20,257 bases of DNA from an uncultured Collinsella sp. (lineage in GTDB: Bacteria; Actinomycetota; Coriobacteriia; Coriobacteriales; Coriobacteriaceae), in the NCBI GenBank assembly GCA_900549215.1, contig URNJ01000013.1, forward strand, positions 1-20,257, in the 5' to 3' direction. Positions 1-6,193 of the stretch are shown here, piece by piece. Each line of letters opens with the position of its first letter. Position 1 is the stretch's first letter. Made by a program: the position numbers and the translations under genes. A model generated the notes under the pieces. That model was not told the origin of the DNA and searched no databases. It worked only from the letters and a program-made list of their open reading frames with translations.

Positions 1-1
1 G

Positions 2-52
2 GCCGCGGCACTCATGCTGCTGCAGCAATTGGGTGCGAGCAACGACGACTAA
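2..52 (+). CDS. C-terminal end of an unidentified protein (partial)
   Basis: An open frame enters from the left edge and encodes 16 residues ending in LMLLQQLGASNDD before a TAA at 50-52. The frame is open from the first base and its codon use fits the neighbouring genes. A leucine-rich helix followed by a short polar tail is all that can be seen, so no family can be assigned. The stop codon overlaps the first bases of a half copy of the structured repeat described at 50-89. Transcription may continue into the PAP2 gene, because no terminator lies between them. Confidence 0.55.
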   Translation, partial: AAALMLLQQLGASNDD

Positions 53-89
53 CGGGTCGACGCTGCAAACGCCCCATTTGGGCAATCTG
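50..89 (+). repeat. 5' half copy of the structured stop-codon-abutting repeat
   Basis: Positions 50-70 match 20 of 21 bases of the constant segment TAACGGCTCGACGCTGCAAAC seen at 4677-4697 and 13118-13138. A 10-base variable segment (71-80) and the constant GGCAATCTG (81-89) follow, with the same spacing as in the full copies. The leading GTTACGCGG hairpin and the whole 3' half are missing: no CAAATGGGGC partner for the variable arm follows. The copy starts in the stop codon of the upstream gene and ends 19 nt before the PAP2 start codon, so it lies in that gene's leader. It may be a truncated remnant. Confidence 0.75.
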
Positions 90-108
90 GTTCCATCGAA
101 AGGAAAGC

Positions 109-972
109 ATGTTCGGATACATCTATAAGAAAGATGTCGCCATTATCGCGGTTGTCCTGTGCCTTTGTCTGGGCGTGGGCAGCTTCTTCGATTATCAGAT
201 CTCGAGTGCGCTGTTCAACATCGGCAGCATGTACGGTCGCTTTGTCGAGGCGGCCGGTGAGCTGCCGTTCGAGCTGACGGCGAGCATCGCGGGCGTTATG
301 CTCGTGCGCTCGGCACGCCCCGATTCCAAGGCGAGCAAGTGGCTCGCTGCGCTGGGCGTTCTGATCAACGTGGGTCTGGTCGGCTACGAGATTATCGGAT
401 CGCTGCGCGTCGGCGGCAAGCTTATTGCGTTTCAGCTGGTTCTGACGTTTGCGTTGGTCATCGCAGCCAACTTCATCGCCTACCGCCTTACGCGCGACAC
501 CGCGCCCGACGAGCTTGCGCGCTGGGCGTTGATGGTGCTTGCCGTGTGGGTCGCTCAGGCCATCATCCTCAACGTCATTGTTAAGCCGTTGTGGTCGCGC
601 CCGCGCATGCGCGTGATCGAGGTGACGCCGGGGCTCGAGTTTCAGCCGTGGTGGGTGATCGGCAATCCTGACAAGGGGACCTATATCGCCGCCGGCGTGA
701 TCAAGGACGGGTTCAAGTCGTTTGCGAGCGGACACACGGCGCATGCGGCGATCGGCCTTATGCTCGCCGGGCTTCCCGCGGCAGCCTTTAAGGAAAAACC
801 ATCGCGTCGCCGCGTGATCTTTTGGGCGGCGGCTGTGATCGCGGCGCTCGTCGCCTTTGGGCGCATCGTGATCGGAGCGCACTTTTTGAGTGACGTGAGC
901 TGCGGTTTTGCCCTGGTACTGGCACTTGAGTGCCTTGCCGCGCGCATTGCCTATCCCAACGGCGTACAATAG
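109..972 (+). CDS. PAP2-family membrane phosphatase
   Basis: This 287-residue polytopic membrane protein carries the three PAP2 (type 2 phosphatidic acid phosphatase) signatures in order. These are KPLWSRPR at about residues 164-171, SFASGHTAHA around 205-214 with the central Ser-Gly-His, and GRIVIGAHFLSD around 251-262 with the catalytic His and Asp. Several hydrophobic segments precede and surround these motifs, so the active site probably faces the outer side of the membrane. Family members dephosphorylate lipid phosphates such as phosphatidic acid or undecaprenyl pyrophosphate; the substrate here cannot be read from sequence. The ATG has a good GAAAGGA site 5-11 nt upstream. The threonine aldolase-like gene follows after 45 nt with no terminator, so they may be co-transcribed. 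Confidence 0.85.
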   Translation: MFGYIYKKDVAIIAVVLCLCLGVGSFFDYQISSALFNIGSMYGRFVEAAGELPFELTASIAGVMLVRSARPDSKASKWLAALGVLINVGLVGYEIIGSLRVGGKLIAFQLVLTFALVIAANFIAYRLTRDTAPDELARWALMVLAVWVAQAIILNVIVKPLWSRPRMRVIEVTPGLEFQPWWVIGNPDKGTYIAAGVIKDGFKSFASGHTAHAAIGLMLAGLPAAAFKEKPSRRRVIFWAAAVIAALVAFGRIVIGAHFLSDVSCGFALVLALECLAARIAYPNGVQ

Positions 973-1017
973 CTCCGTTTGAATCATCTGGCCGATACCC
1001 GGTAAGAGAGGATTGCC

Positions 1018-2043
1018 ATGCTCGCGTTTAACAACGATTATTCCCACGGCGCACATCTGGCAGTGCTGCAGGCGCTCGTCGACACCAATATGGAGCCGCA
1101 GCCCGGCTACGGTACCGATGCGCACACCGAGCGTGCCAAGCAGCTTATCCGCGAGGCCTGTCAGGCCCCCGATGCCGACGTGTTTTTTCTGGTGGGCGGC
1201 ACGCAGGCCAACGCGACGGTGATTGACATGCTGCTCGCGCCGTACGAGGGCGTCGTTGCTGCCGAGACCGGCCACGTCGCCTGCCACGAGGCGGGCGCCA
1301 TCGAGTTTGGCGGCCACAAGGTGCTCACCATCCCTGGCTACGAGGGCAAGATGCACGCCGAGGATCTGGAGAACTATATCCAGGTGTTCTACGAAAACGA
1401 GAGCTACGAGCACACGGTGTTCCCGGGCGCCGTGTACGTGAGCCTATCGACCGAGTACGGCACGCTGTACTCCAAGGCCGAGCTCGCGGCGATTCACGCA
1501 GTGTGCCAGAAGCGCGAGATTCCGCTGTTTGTGGATGGCGCCCGCCTGGCCTATGCGCTGGCGGCCGATGAGTGCGACATTACCCTGCCCGAGCTGGCGC
1601 AGCTATGCGACGTGTTCTACATCGGCGGCACCAAGTGCGGCGCTCTGTGCGGCGAGGCCGTGGTGTTTTGCGGCATGCACGCCCCGGCGCATCCCATTCC
1701 GCGTATTAAGCAGCATGGCGCACTGCTTGCCAAGGGCCGCCTGACGGGCGTGCAGTTCGAGGCTCTTTTTACCGATGGCCTGTATTTTGAGATTGGTCGC
1801 CAGGCGATTGAGACCGCTCAGGCGCTGCGTCGCGTACTGCACGAGCGCGGTTACCAGTTCTTCTTGGAGACGCCGACCAACCAGCAGTTTGTGATTCTGC
1901 CCAACGAGGACATGGCCCGCATTCGCGAGCATGCCTCGATCGAGTACTGGGAAAAGTACGACGAGACCCACACGGTGGTGCGTTTTTGCACCAGCTGGGC
2001 CACGACGCAGGAGGACATCGACGCGTTAGCGGCGGTTCTGTAG
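1018..2043 (+). CDS. Low-specificity L-threonine aldolase-like PLP enzyme
   Basis: This 341-residue fold-type I PLP protein belongs to the beta-eliminating lyase/threonine aldolase family, whose members cleave L-threonine or allo-threonine to glycine and acetaldehyde. Visible landmarks are the N-terminal NNDYSHGAH segment, GGTQAN at 60-65 for phosphate binding, His86 in ETGHVACHE (the usual ring-stacking histidine), Asp173 and Arg176 in FVDGARL, and the probable Schiff-base lysine Lys206 in YIGGTKCG. Length is normal. The ATG has GAGAGGA 5 nt upstream. The gene ends 18 nt before a strong terminator, so it is the last gene of its transcript. Some relatives act on other beta-hydroxy amino acids or related substrates, so the exact substrate is open. 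Confidence 0.85.
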   Translation: MLAFNNDYSHGAHLAVLQALVDTNMEPQPGYGTDAHTERAKQLIREACQAPDADVFFLVGGTQANATVIDMLLAPYEGVVAAETGHVACHEAGAIEFGGHKVLTIPGYEGKMHAEDLENYIQVFYENESYEHTVFPGAVYVSLSTEYGTLYSKAELAAIHAVCQKREIPLFVDGARLAYALAADECDITLPELAQLCDVFYIGGTKCGALCGEAVVFCGMHAPAHPIPRIKQHGALLAKGRLTGVQFEALFTDGLYFEIGRQAIETAQALRRVLHERGYQFFLETPTNQQFVILPNEDMARIREHASIEYWEKYDETHTVVRFCTSWATTQEDIDALAAVL

Positions 2044-2061
2044 CCTGATGTAATGACGGGG

Positions 2062-2104
2062 GGCCGCCTTGCGCTGGGTTTGGCGCAAGGCGGCCTTTGT
2101 TTTT
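2062..2104 (+). terminator. Rho-independent terminator after the threonine aldolase-like gene
   Basis: A perfect 13-bp stem, GGCCGCCTTGCGC at 2062-2074 paired with GCGCAAGGCGGCC at 2083-2095, encloses an 8-nt loop and is followed by TTTGTTTTT at 2096-2104. It separates the PAP2/aldolase unit from the GNAT gene, whose ribosome binding site begins directly after the T-run. Confidence 0.93.
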
Positions 2105-2120
2105 GAGGGAGAAGGGTTGT

Positions 2121-2711
2121 ATGACAGAGATGTCCGAGCCGACGATTCGCCTGGCGACGCCCGATGATGCGCCGGCGTTGCTTGCCATCTATGAGCCGTA
2201 TGTGCGCCAGACGGCGATTACCTGCGAATACGAGGTGCCGAGCGTTGAGGAGTTCGCCGGGCGCATCGAGCGTACGCTCAAGCGCTATCCGTATTTGGTG
2301 ATGGAGTTGGACGGGCGTCCGGTAGGCTATGCCTATGTGAGTCAGCTCAACAGCCGCGAGGCATACGACTGGTCGGTCGAGACGTCGATCTACCTGGCAC
2401 GCGATGTGCGCCATGGCGGGCTGGGTCGCAAACTGCACGATGCGCTCAAGCAATGCCTGGTCGCGATGGGCATCACCAACATGTGCGCCCTCATCGCCGT
2501 GCCGCACGACAAGGACGACGAGTACCTGACGCACAACAGCCAGGATTTCCATGCCCATATGGGATATCGCCTGGTGGGCACCTTCGACCGCTGCGCCCAA
2601 AAGTTCGGCCGCTGGTACGACATGTGCTGGATGGAGCTGGTCCTGGCCGAGCGCACACCCAACCAACCCAAACCAACCTGGTTCCCCGACCTTCCCAAAC
2701 CTACCATTTAG
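2121..2711 (+). CDS. GNAT-family N-acetyltransferase
   Basis: The predicted protein has 196 residues and resembles phosphinothricin/methionine-sulfoximine-type GNAT acetyltransferases. The N-terminal TIRLATPDDAPALLAIY is the usual beta1-alpha1 opening. RHGGLGRKLHDAL near residues 101-113 is the acetyl-CoA pyrophosphate loop (motif A). HAHMGYRLVGTF followed by a Trp-Tyr-rich strand is the typical C-terminal half. Family members acetylate amino groups of small molecules; the substrate is unknown. I chose the ATG at 2121 because GAGGGAGAAGGG lies just upstream; an in-frame TTG at 2097 lies inside the preceding terminator T-run. The last residues (about PKPTI) and the stop codon are encoded by the intergenic repeat at 2693-2735, and the preceding tail is Pro/Asn-rich and not GNAT-like. 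Confidence 0.85.
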   Translation: MTEMSEPTIRLATPDDAPALLAIYEPYVRQTAITCEYEVPSVEEFAGRIERTLKRYPYLVMELDGRPVGYAYVSQLNSREAYDWSVETSIYLARDVRHGGLGRKLHDALKQCLVAMGITNMCALIAVPHDKDDEYLTHNSQDFHAHMGYRLVGTFDRCAQKFGRWYDMCWMELVLAERTPNQPKPTWFPDLPKPTI

Positions 2712-2735
2712 GGACAGGTTTATTTTGGCAGGTTA
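2693..2735 (-). repeat. Short intergenic repeat, copy A, between convergent genes
   Basis: Read on the minus strand, this is CCTGCCAAAATAAACCTGTC followed by CCTAAATGGTAGGTTT. Related copies lie at 12232-12283 (plus) and 20169-20224 (minus). The ends, CCTGCCA and TGGTAGG, are near-inverted repeats. It fills the whole 21-nt gap between the convergent GNAT and GntR genes and extends into both. The GNAT stop TAG (2709-2711) lies within it, and the GntR stop (2733-2735 on the minus strand) forms its outer edge. Confidence 0.8.
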
Positions 2736-3455
2736 GCCGATTGGCTCGGTGTATTTGGCGCGGTCGGTGCGTTGGATGCGCTTAGAGACATGGAGCGGTC
2801 GGCCGTCGGTGTCGTAGACGTAGTCGGTGATCAGGATCAGCGCCTGCCCGCGCTCGACGTTGAGCAAAAACGCCTCGTTTTGCGAGGCATAGCACACCTC
2901 AAAGGTCTTATGTCCCTGTGCTGGCGCGCGATGGAATTCTTGGCGCAGCGTCGCGTAGAGCGAACCGTTGATATCGCGATCGATGAGCGTCTCGAAGCTT
3001 GGCGGCAGGTAGGTGGTCTCCAGGCACAGCGGCACGTCGTCCAGGTAGCGCAGGCGGACAAGTTTGACGAGCCTGCTGCCCACGGCGACATCGAAGAACT
3101 TGGCCGCATTGCCCGCGGCCTTGGCAAAGCCCGAGTCCACCGTGCGCGTGGTGGGCTTCATACCCTGACCCTGGACCTGTGTCGTGTAGCTCGAAAACAC
3201 CAGGTTGTTCTCGTGGAGCGCCGGCGTGTCGGCCACAAAGGCGCCACGCCCGCGCTCGGTGCGCACCAGGCCCTCATCAACGAGCACCTTAAGGGCGTGG
3301 CGTACGGTGCTGCGCGACAGCCCCGATTCGTCCATGAGTTCCATCTCGGACGGCAGCTTGTCTCCGCGTGCGTAGGTGCCGGAGGCGATGCGGTCGCGCA
3401 GCGTGCCCGCCAAGCGCTCGTATTGGGTCAGTCTCTTTTTAGATGAAGCGTTCAT
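2733..3455 (-). CDS. GntR/HutC-family transcriptional regulator 1
   Basis: This 240-residue regulator has an N-terminal winged helix (residues 10-75, with LSRSTVRHALKVLVDEGLV as the recognition helix region and TERGRGAFVA as the wing). A C-terminal UTRA ligand-binding domain follows (about 95-235). HutC-subfamily members usually repress catabolic genes and release DNA when they bind a pathway metabolite, often a phosphosugar. It is transcribed divergently from SIS protein 1 across a 205-nt AT-rich gap filled with TGTAT half-sites, so local control of SIS protein 1 and of itself is likely. The upstream region has only a weak ribosome binding site (ACAGGT), suggesting low expression. The ligand is not known; a glycated amine-6-phosphate would fit the neighbours. 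Confidence 0.9.
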   Translation of the reverse strand: MNASSKKRLTQYERLAGTLRDRIASGTYARGDKLPSEMELMDESGLSRSTVRHALKVLVDEGLVRTERGRGAFVADTPALHENNLVFSSYTTQVQGQGMKPTTRTVDSGFAKAAGNAAKFFDVAVGSRLVKLVRLRYLDDVPLCLETTYLPPSFETLIDRDINGSLYATLRQEFHRAPAQGHKTFEVCYASQNEAFLLNVERGQALILITDYVYDTDGRPLHVSKRIQRTDRAKYTEPIG

Positions 3456-3460
3456 GCGAT

Positions 3461-3622
3461 CAACCTGTATCTAACCTGTATGCGTATCTAATCAAGCATG
3501 TATTCAATACAACAACAAAACCGCTGGTAGCAAGTTATCGAAAACCGCATCAGCAAAATTTCTAAGACAAATATAGCATACAACTAGTCGACATAACCAA
3601 AACATGTATGTAACTTGTATGC
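3461..3622. promoter_or_regulatory. Candidate operator cluster of TGTAT half-sites between GntR 1 and SIS protein 1
   Basis: The AT-rich divergent gap contains seven TGTAT pentamers counting both strands. TAACCTGTATGC at 3472-3483 and TAACTTGTATGC at 3611-3622 differ by one base. CAACCTGTATCT lies at 3461-3472. The reverse-strand AGTTGTATGC is at 3576-3585. TGTATTCAATACA at 3499-3511 is a perfect palindrome around a central C. Paired half-sites of this kind are typical GntR/HutC operators. The sites near 3472 lie close to the regulator start and those near 3611 close to the SIS start, so both genes could be controlled. The SIS gene has AGAAAGG at 3644-3650. Confidence 0.6.
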
Positions 3623-3660
3623 CATCGAGAGCATCAAACGAGAAGAAAGGCTGATGCACG

Positions 3661-4653
3661 ATGACTACTCAGGAACAGGTTAAGGATGTCGTCTCCCAGG
3701 TTTTGGCTGACAAGGCAGACAAGGGCGGCATCAAGCGCGTCGTGTGGATTGGCGCCGGCGGATCCAACGGCGGTAACTATCCTGCCCAGTACTTTATGGA
3801 GCACGAGGCCACGCAGGTCGTGAGCTCCAGCTACACCAGCAATGAGTTCGTGCACGCAACTCCTGCCTACGTTAACGAGAACACCCTGGCCGTCGTCGTG
3901 TCCATGCGCGGCACCAAGGAGACCATCGTCGCCGCCCAGGTCGCCAAGGACCACGGCGCCAGCACCATCGCCATCTATGTCGACGAGTCCGGCCTCACCG
4001 AGGTCTGCGACTACAAGATCCAGTATGACAGCCTGGCCGTCGACGAGTCCTGCATGGGCCGCACCAACTCTGCCGTCGTGACCATGATCGCCATGGAGCT
4101 CACGCAGCAGACCGAGGGCTATGCCGAGTACGAGACCGCTATGGCCGCTTTCGACTTGGTCGACCCGATCTACCGCAAGGCCGTCGAGTACACTTGTCCG
4201 CTCGCTGCCAAGTGGGCCGAGCAGAACGCCGACAAGCCCTGCATCAACGTCATGGCCCAGGGCCCGCTCTTTGGTGCCGCCTACGTCTTTAGCATCTGCA
4301 ACGTGCAGGAGATGCTGCAGATCGACTCCTGCACCATCAACACCTGCGACTTCTTCCATGGCCCCTTCGAGATCCTGGACAAGCGCACCTCGCTGTTCCA
4401 GCTCATCAGCGTCGGCCGCAGCCGCTGCAACGACGAGCGCGGCATCCGCTTCGTCAACCAGTACGGTGGCGAGCGCGTCTATCAGCTCGACGCCAAGGAG
4501 CTCGGCCTCAACGACATCAAGGACAGCGTGAGCGAGTACTTCAACCACCTGATCTTTGCCCCGATCCTCAACAACGTGTACATGCGTGCGCTCTCTGCCG
4601 TAACTCACAAGGACTACATGACGCGCCGCTACATGTGGAAGCTTGAGTATTAG
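3661..4653 (+). CDS. SIS-domain phosphosugar deglycase/isomerase 1 (FrlB/Gfr-like)
   Basis: This 330-residue protein has two SIS (sugar isomerase) domains and the size and ending of the FrlB/GfrE/GfrF deglycase family, whose members cleave glycated amino acid 6-phosphates (for example fructoselysine-6-phosphate) to glucose-6-phosphate and the amino acid. Landmarks are WIGAGGSNGGNYPAQYF (29-45), the phosphosugar loop SMRGTKET (81-88), CDFFHGPFE (229-237), and the C-terminal RRYMWKLEY seen in the paralogues. Residue 230 is Asp, where paralogues 2 and 3 have Glu in SGE/TGE-YFHGP; that Glu aligns with the proposed catalytic base of SIS deglycases, so activity or substrate may differ. Codon use is strongly biased to TCC, GCC and AAG, suggesting high expression. 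The TAG stop overlaps the structured repeat by one base. Confidence 0.8.
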   Translation: MTTQEQVKDVVSQVLADKADKGGIKRVVWIGAGGSNGGNYPAQYFMEHEATQVVSSSYTSNEFVHATPAYVNENTLAVVVSMRGTKETIVAAQVAKDHGASTIAIYVDESGLTEVCDYKIQYDSLAVDESCMGRTNSAVVTMIAMELTQQTEGYAEYETAMAAFDLVDPIYRKAVEYTCPLAAKWAEQNADKPCINVMAQGPLFGAAYVFSICNVQEMLQIDSCTINTCDFFHGPFEILDKRTSLFQLISVGRSRCNDERGIRFVNQYGGERVYQLDAKELGLNDIKDSVSEYFNHLIFAPILNNVYMRALSAVTHKDYMTRRYMWKLEY

Positions 4654-4800
4654 TTACGCGGTTTTACCAAACCGCGTAACGGCTCGACGCTGCAAACCCG
4701 CCAGAGGGGCAATCTGCCTTTCAGCTTCAGCGGCATGACCAGAAGGTCAATGCCGCTTCGCTTCAAGGCACCTTGCTCGCTCTGGCGGGTTTTCGCTGAC
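4653..4800 (+). repeat. Structured repeat element, full copy 1 (possible RNA element)
   Basis: The copy starts with a perfect 12-bp hairpin, GTTACGCGGTTT (4653-4664) and AAACCGCGTAAC (4669-4680). Constant GGCTCGACGCTGC follows. A 13-bp stem then pairs AAAC plus CCGCCAGAG (4694-4706) with CTCTGGCGG plus GTTT (4780-4792). Inside are the constant GGCAATCTG (4708-4716) and CACCTTGCTCG, then a stem TGCCTT (4715-4720) with AAGGCA (4765-4770). The apical hairpin is AGCGGCAT-GACC (4729-4740) with GGTC-A-ATGCCGCT (4745-4757) closing an AGAA loop. The first 45 nt are identical to copy 2 at 13094, while the stems differ with compensating changes. No long T-run follows the first hairpin, so it is not a simple terminator. 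Confidence 0.85.
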
Positions 4801-4866
4801 GCTGCCAAAGCATCGGCGTCGCCTTGGTCCAGATGTGGCACTTGGGGGCGTTCCTTTTCTGCCGGC

Positions 4867-4907
4867 AGTTGGGGACAGTCCTAGTCGTTGGGGACGTCCC
4901 CAATGAC
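4867..4907. repeat. GGGGAC palindrome (REP-like)
   Basis: TTGGGGACGTCCCCAA at 4888-4903 is a perfect palindrome. It extends to GTC...GAC arms at 4884-4907 with one G-T type mismatch. A diverged half copy (AGTTGGGGACAGTCCTAG, 4867-4884) precedes it. GGGAC-type palindromes like this are frequent in Coriobacteriia and Firmicutes intergenic regions and resemble REP sequences linked to Y1 (RAYT) transposases. No transposase is present here. Confidence 0.75.
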
Positions 4908-4967
4908 TACCCAATGAGTGTGTGGGCGAGCAGATTTTTCCGTTCGGCGATTTGTGTCTTGAAAAAT

Positions 4968-4987
4968 GTATATAACGACTATAACGT
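4968..4987. promoter_or_regulatory. Candidate operator upstream of the EamA gene
   Basis: GTATATAACG (4968-4977) is the exact reverse complement of CGTTATATAC upstream of GntR 2 (12325-12334). TATAACGT (4980-4987) is the reverse complement of ACGTTATA found upstream of the PTS operon (6256-6263) and GntR 2 (12324-12331). The two ATAACG hexamers are 9 nt apart. A possible promoter, TTGAAA at 4959-4964 with TATAAC at 4980-4985 (15-nt spacer, weak), would overlap these sites, so a bound regulator would block it. Confidence 0.5.
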
Positions 4988-5014
4988 AGTGTGAAACATA
5001 TTGGAAACAATACC

Positions 5015-5020
5015 GAGGAG
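5015..5020 (+). promoter_or_regulatory. Ribosome binding site that fixes a TTG start for the EamA gene
   Basis: GAGGAG at 5015-5020 lies 6 nt before TTG at 5027. The other in-frame candidate, GTG at 4991, has no purine-rich site upstream and lies just after the candidate operator. The TTG start is therefore preferred. Confidence 0.7.
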
Positions 5021-5026
5021 GCTGCG

Positions 5027-6109
5027 TTGAAGAAAAGCAATCTGGGCTATGTGCTGGTGCTGGTCGCCGCGCTTATGTGGGGCAGCATCGGAATCTTTGT
5101 AAACGGCATCTCGGCCATGGGCGTTTCGTCCCAGAGCATGGCTGCCTTTCGCTTGTTGGTCGGAGCGCTTATCTTGGCGCCGGTCCTGATGTTTATGGGC
5201 TGTCGTCCGGGTGAGGGGTCTACCGTGGCTCAGGGTCCGCTGGCCCTGTTCAAGGCAAGCCCTAAAGAGCTTGTTCCCTGCGCGCTTGTCGGTATCGTCG
5301 GTTTGGCCGCCGCCAACACCTGCTATTACGAGTGCATGGGCGAGGTGGGCATGTCCACGGCCTCGGTGCTGCTCTACACCTCGCCGGTGTTTGGCGTCAT
5401 GCTCGGCCGCGTGCTTTATCGCGAGGACGTGACCCCCAACAAGCTCGTTGCCATTGTCTTTAACATCGTTGGCTGCGTGCTTGCAGTGACCAATGGCGAC
5501 CTTTCCGGTTTCCATTTTTCGGTTTGGGGCGTCACGTCGGGCGTGATTGCAGGTCTTTGTGGTGCGTCGCTCGCGGTGTTTAGCCGGATAGCAACCAAGA
5601 CGGTCCACCCGCTGGCTGTCACGTTTTGGGGCTTTGTTTTTGGCGGTGCGGTTATGGCGGCTATCGCGGCTCCGTGGCCGGATGTCGCCGCGGCGATGTC
5701 GCCACAGCTGCTGCTGTTGTTCCTTGGCTTTGGACTCATCCCCACAGCTGTGGCCTACATCTTATATATGCAGGGTCTGTCCATGGGGCTCGAGACATCG
5801 AAAGTTCCCGTCGTAATGTCATTCGAGACGGTCGTCACCGTACTGCTGGGCATTGGTGTCTACGCCGAGCCCGCCGGCGCGATCAAAGTCCTGGGCATCG
5901 TGCTGGTGCTCGCGTCCATCCTGATTATGAACACCGACTTCTCTAAGCTGCGCAACAGTGTGTTTGTCGGTCATGTCATTGAGAGCATGACCTTTAAGCC
6001 CAACGCGTGGTGGACGGAGAAATCGCAGGACATGGATCTGTTTAAGGAGCGCACCGGCATCGCGCTGGAACCCACCGTGCAGGAAAGCCCCTGGTACTTC
6101 GTGCGATAA
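5027..6109 (+). CDS. EamA/DMT-family transporter
   Basis: With the TTG start at 5027 the protein has 360 residues. It shows two EamA repeats of about five membrane segments each, beginning KKSNLGYVLVLVAALMWGSIG and, in the second half, GVTSGVIAGLCGASLAVFSRI. The Pro-rich NTCYYECMGEVGMSTASVLLYTSPVF segment is typical of drug/metabolite transporters. Many family members export amino acids or related metabolites. A hydrophilic C-terminal extension of about 60 residues after LILMNTDF-type helix 10 is longer than usual. The gene lies between SIS protein 1 and the PTS operon, and its upstream region shares a motif with the PTS and GntR 2 regions. It may therefore export the amine released by the deglycases, but uptake is equally possible. 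Confidence 0.82.
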   Translation: MKKSNLGYVLVLVAALMWGSIGIFVNGISAMGVSSQSMAAFRLLVGALILAPVLMFMGCRPGEGSTVAQGPLALFKASPKELVPCALVGIVGLAAANTCYYECMGEVGMSTASVLLYTSPVFGVMLGRVLYREDVTPNKLVAIVFNIVGCVLAVTNGDLSGFHFSVWGVTSGVIAGLCGASLAVFSRIATKTVHPLAVTFWGFVFGGAVMAAIAAPWPDVAAAMSPQLLLLFLGFGLIPTAVAYILYMQGLSMGLETSKVPVVMSFETVVTVLLGIGVYAEPAGAIKVLGIVLVLASILIMNTDFSKLRNSVFVGHVIESMTFKPNAWWTEKSQDMDLFKERTGIALEPTVQESPWYFVR

Positions 6110-6193
6110 GGGATAGGCGAGGCGTCTGATCGGGTGTCGACAAAACAGCGCCGGCCTATCCATCCCCAACGTTTCAAGTACGTTAAACCCGTC

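Noticed and set aside
49..1413. A 454-codon open frame on the minus strand opposite the PAP2 and aldolase-like genes
   Set aside because: It is antisense to two genes with clear family motifs, has the composition of a GC-rich shadow frame, and lacks any recognisable domain or ribosome binding site.
3634..4608. Long minus-strand open frame opposite SIS protein 1
   Set aside because: It mirrors the strongly biased codons of the SIS gene (Val/Leu/Gly/Asp-rich low-complexity translation). The same happens opposite EIIAB, SIS 2 and SIS 3, so these are shadows.
4653..4680. The GTTACGCGGTTT hairpin as a simple Rho-independent terminator
   Set aside because: It has no T-run after the stem, and it is part of a larger element whose constant and covarying parts continue for 120 nt more.
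4653..4800. The structured repeat as a CRISPR array or riboswitch of a known class
   Set aside because: There are no regularly spaced repeats and spacers, and both full copies lie after genes rather than as leaders. I could not match the constant loops to any riboswitch I know.
4991..5026. GTG start at 4991 for the EamA protein
   Set aside because: It lacks a ribosome binding site and adds a polar stretch before the first membrane helix, while TTG at 5027 has GAGGAG at ideal spacing.
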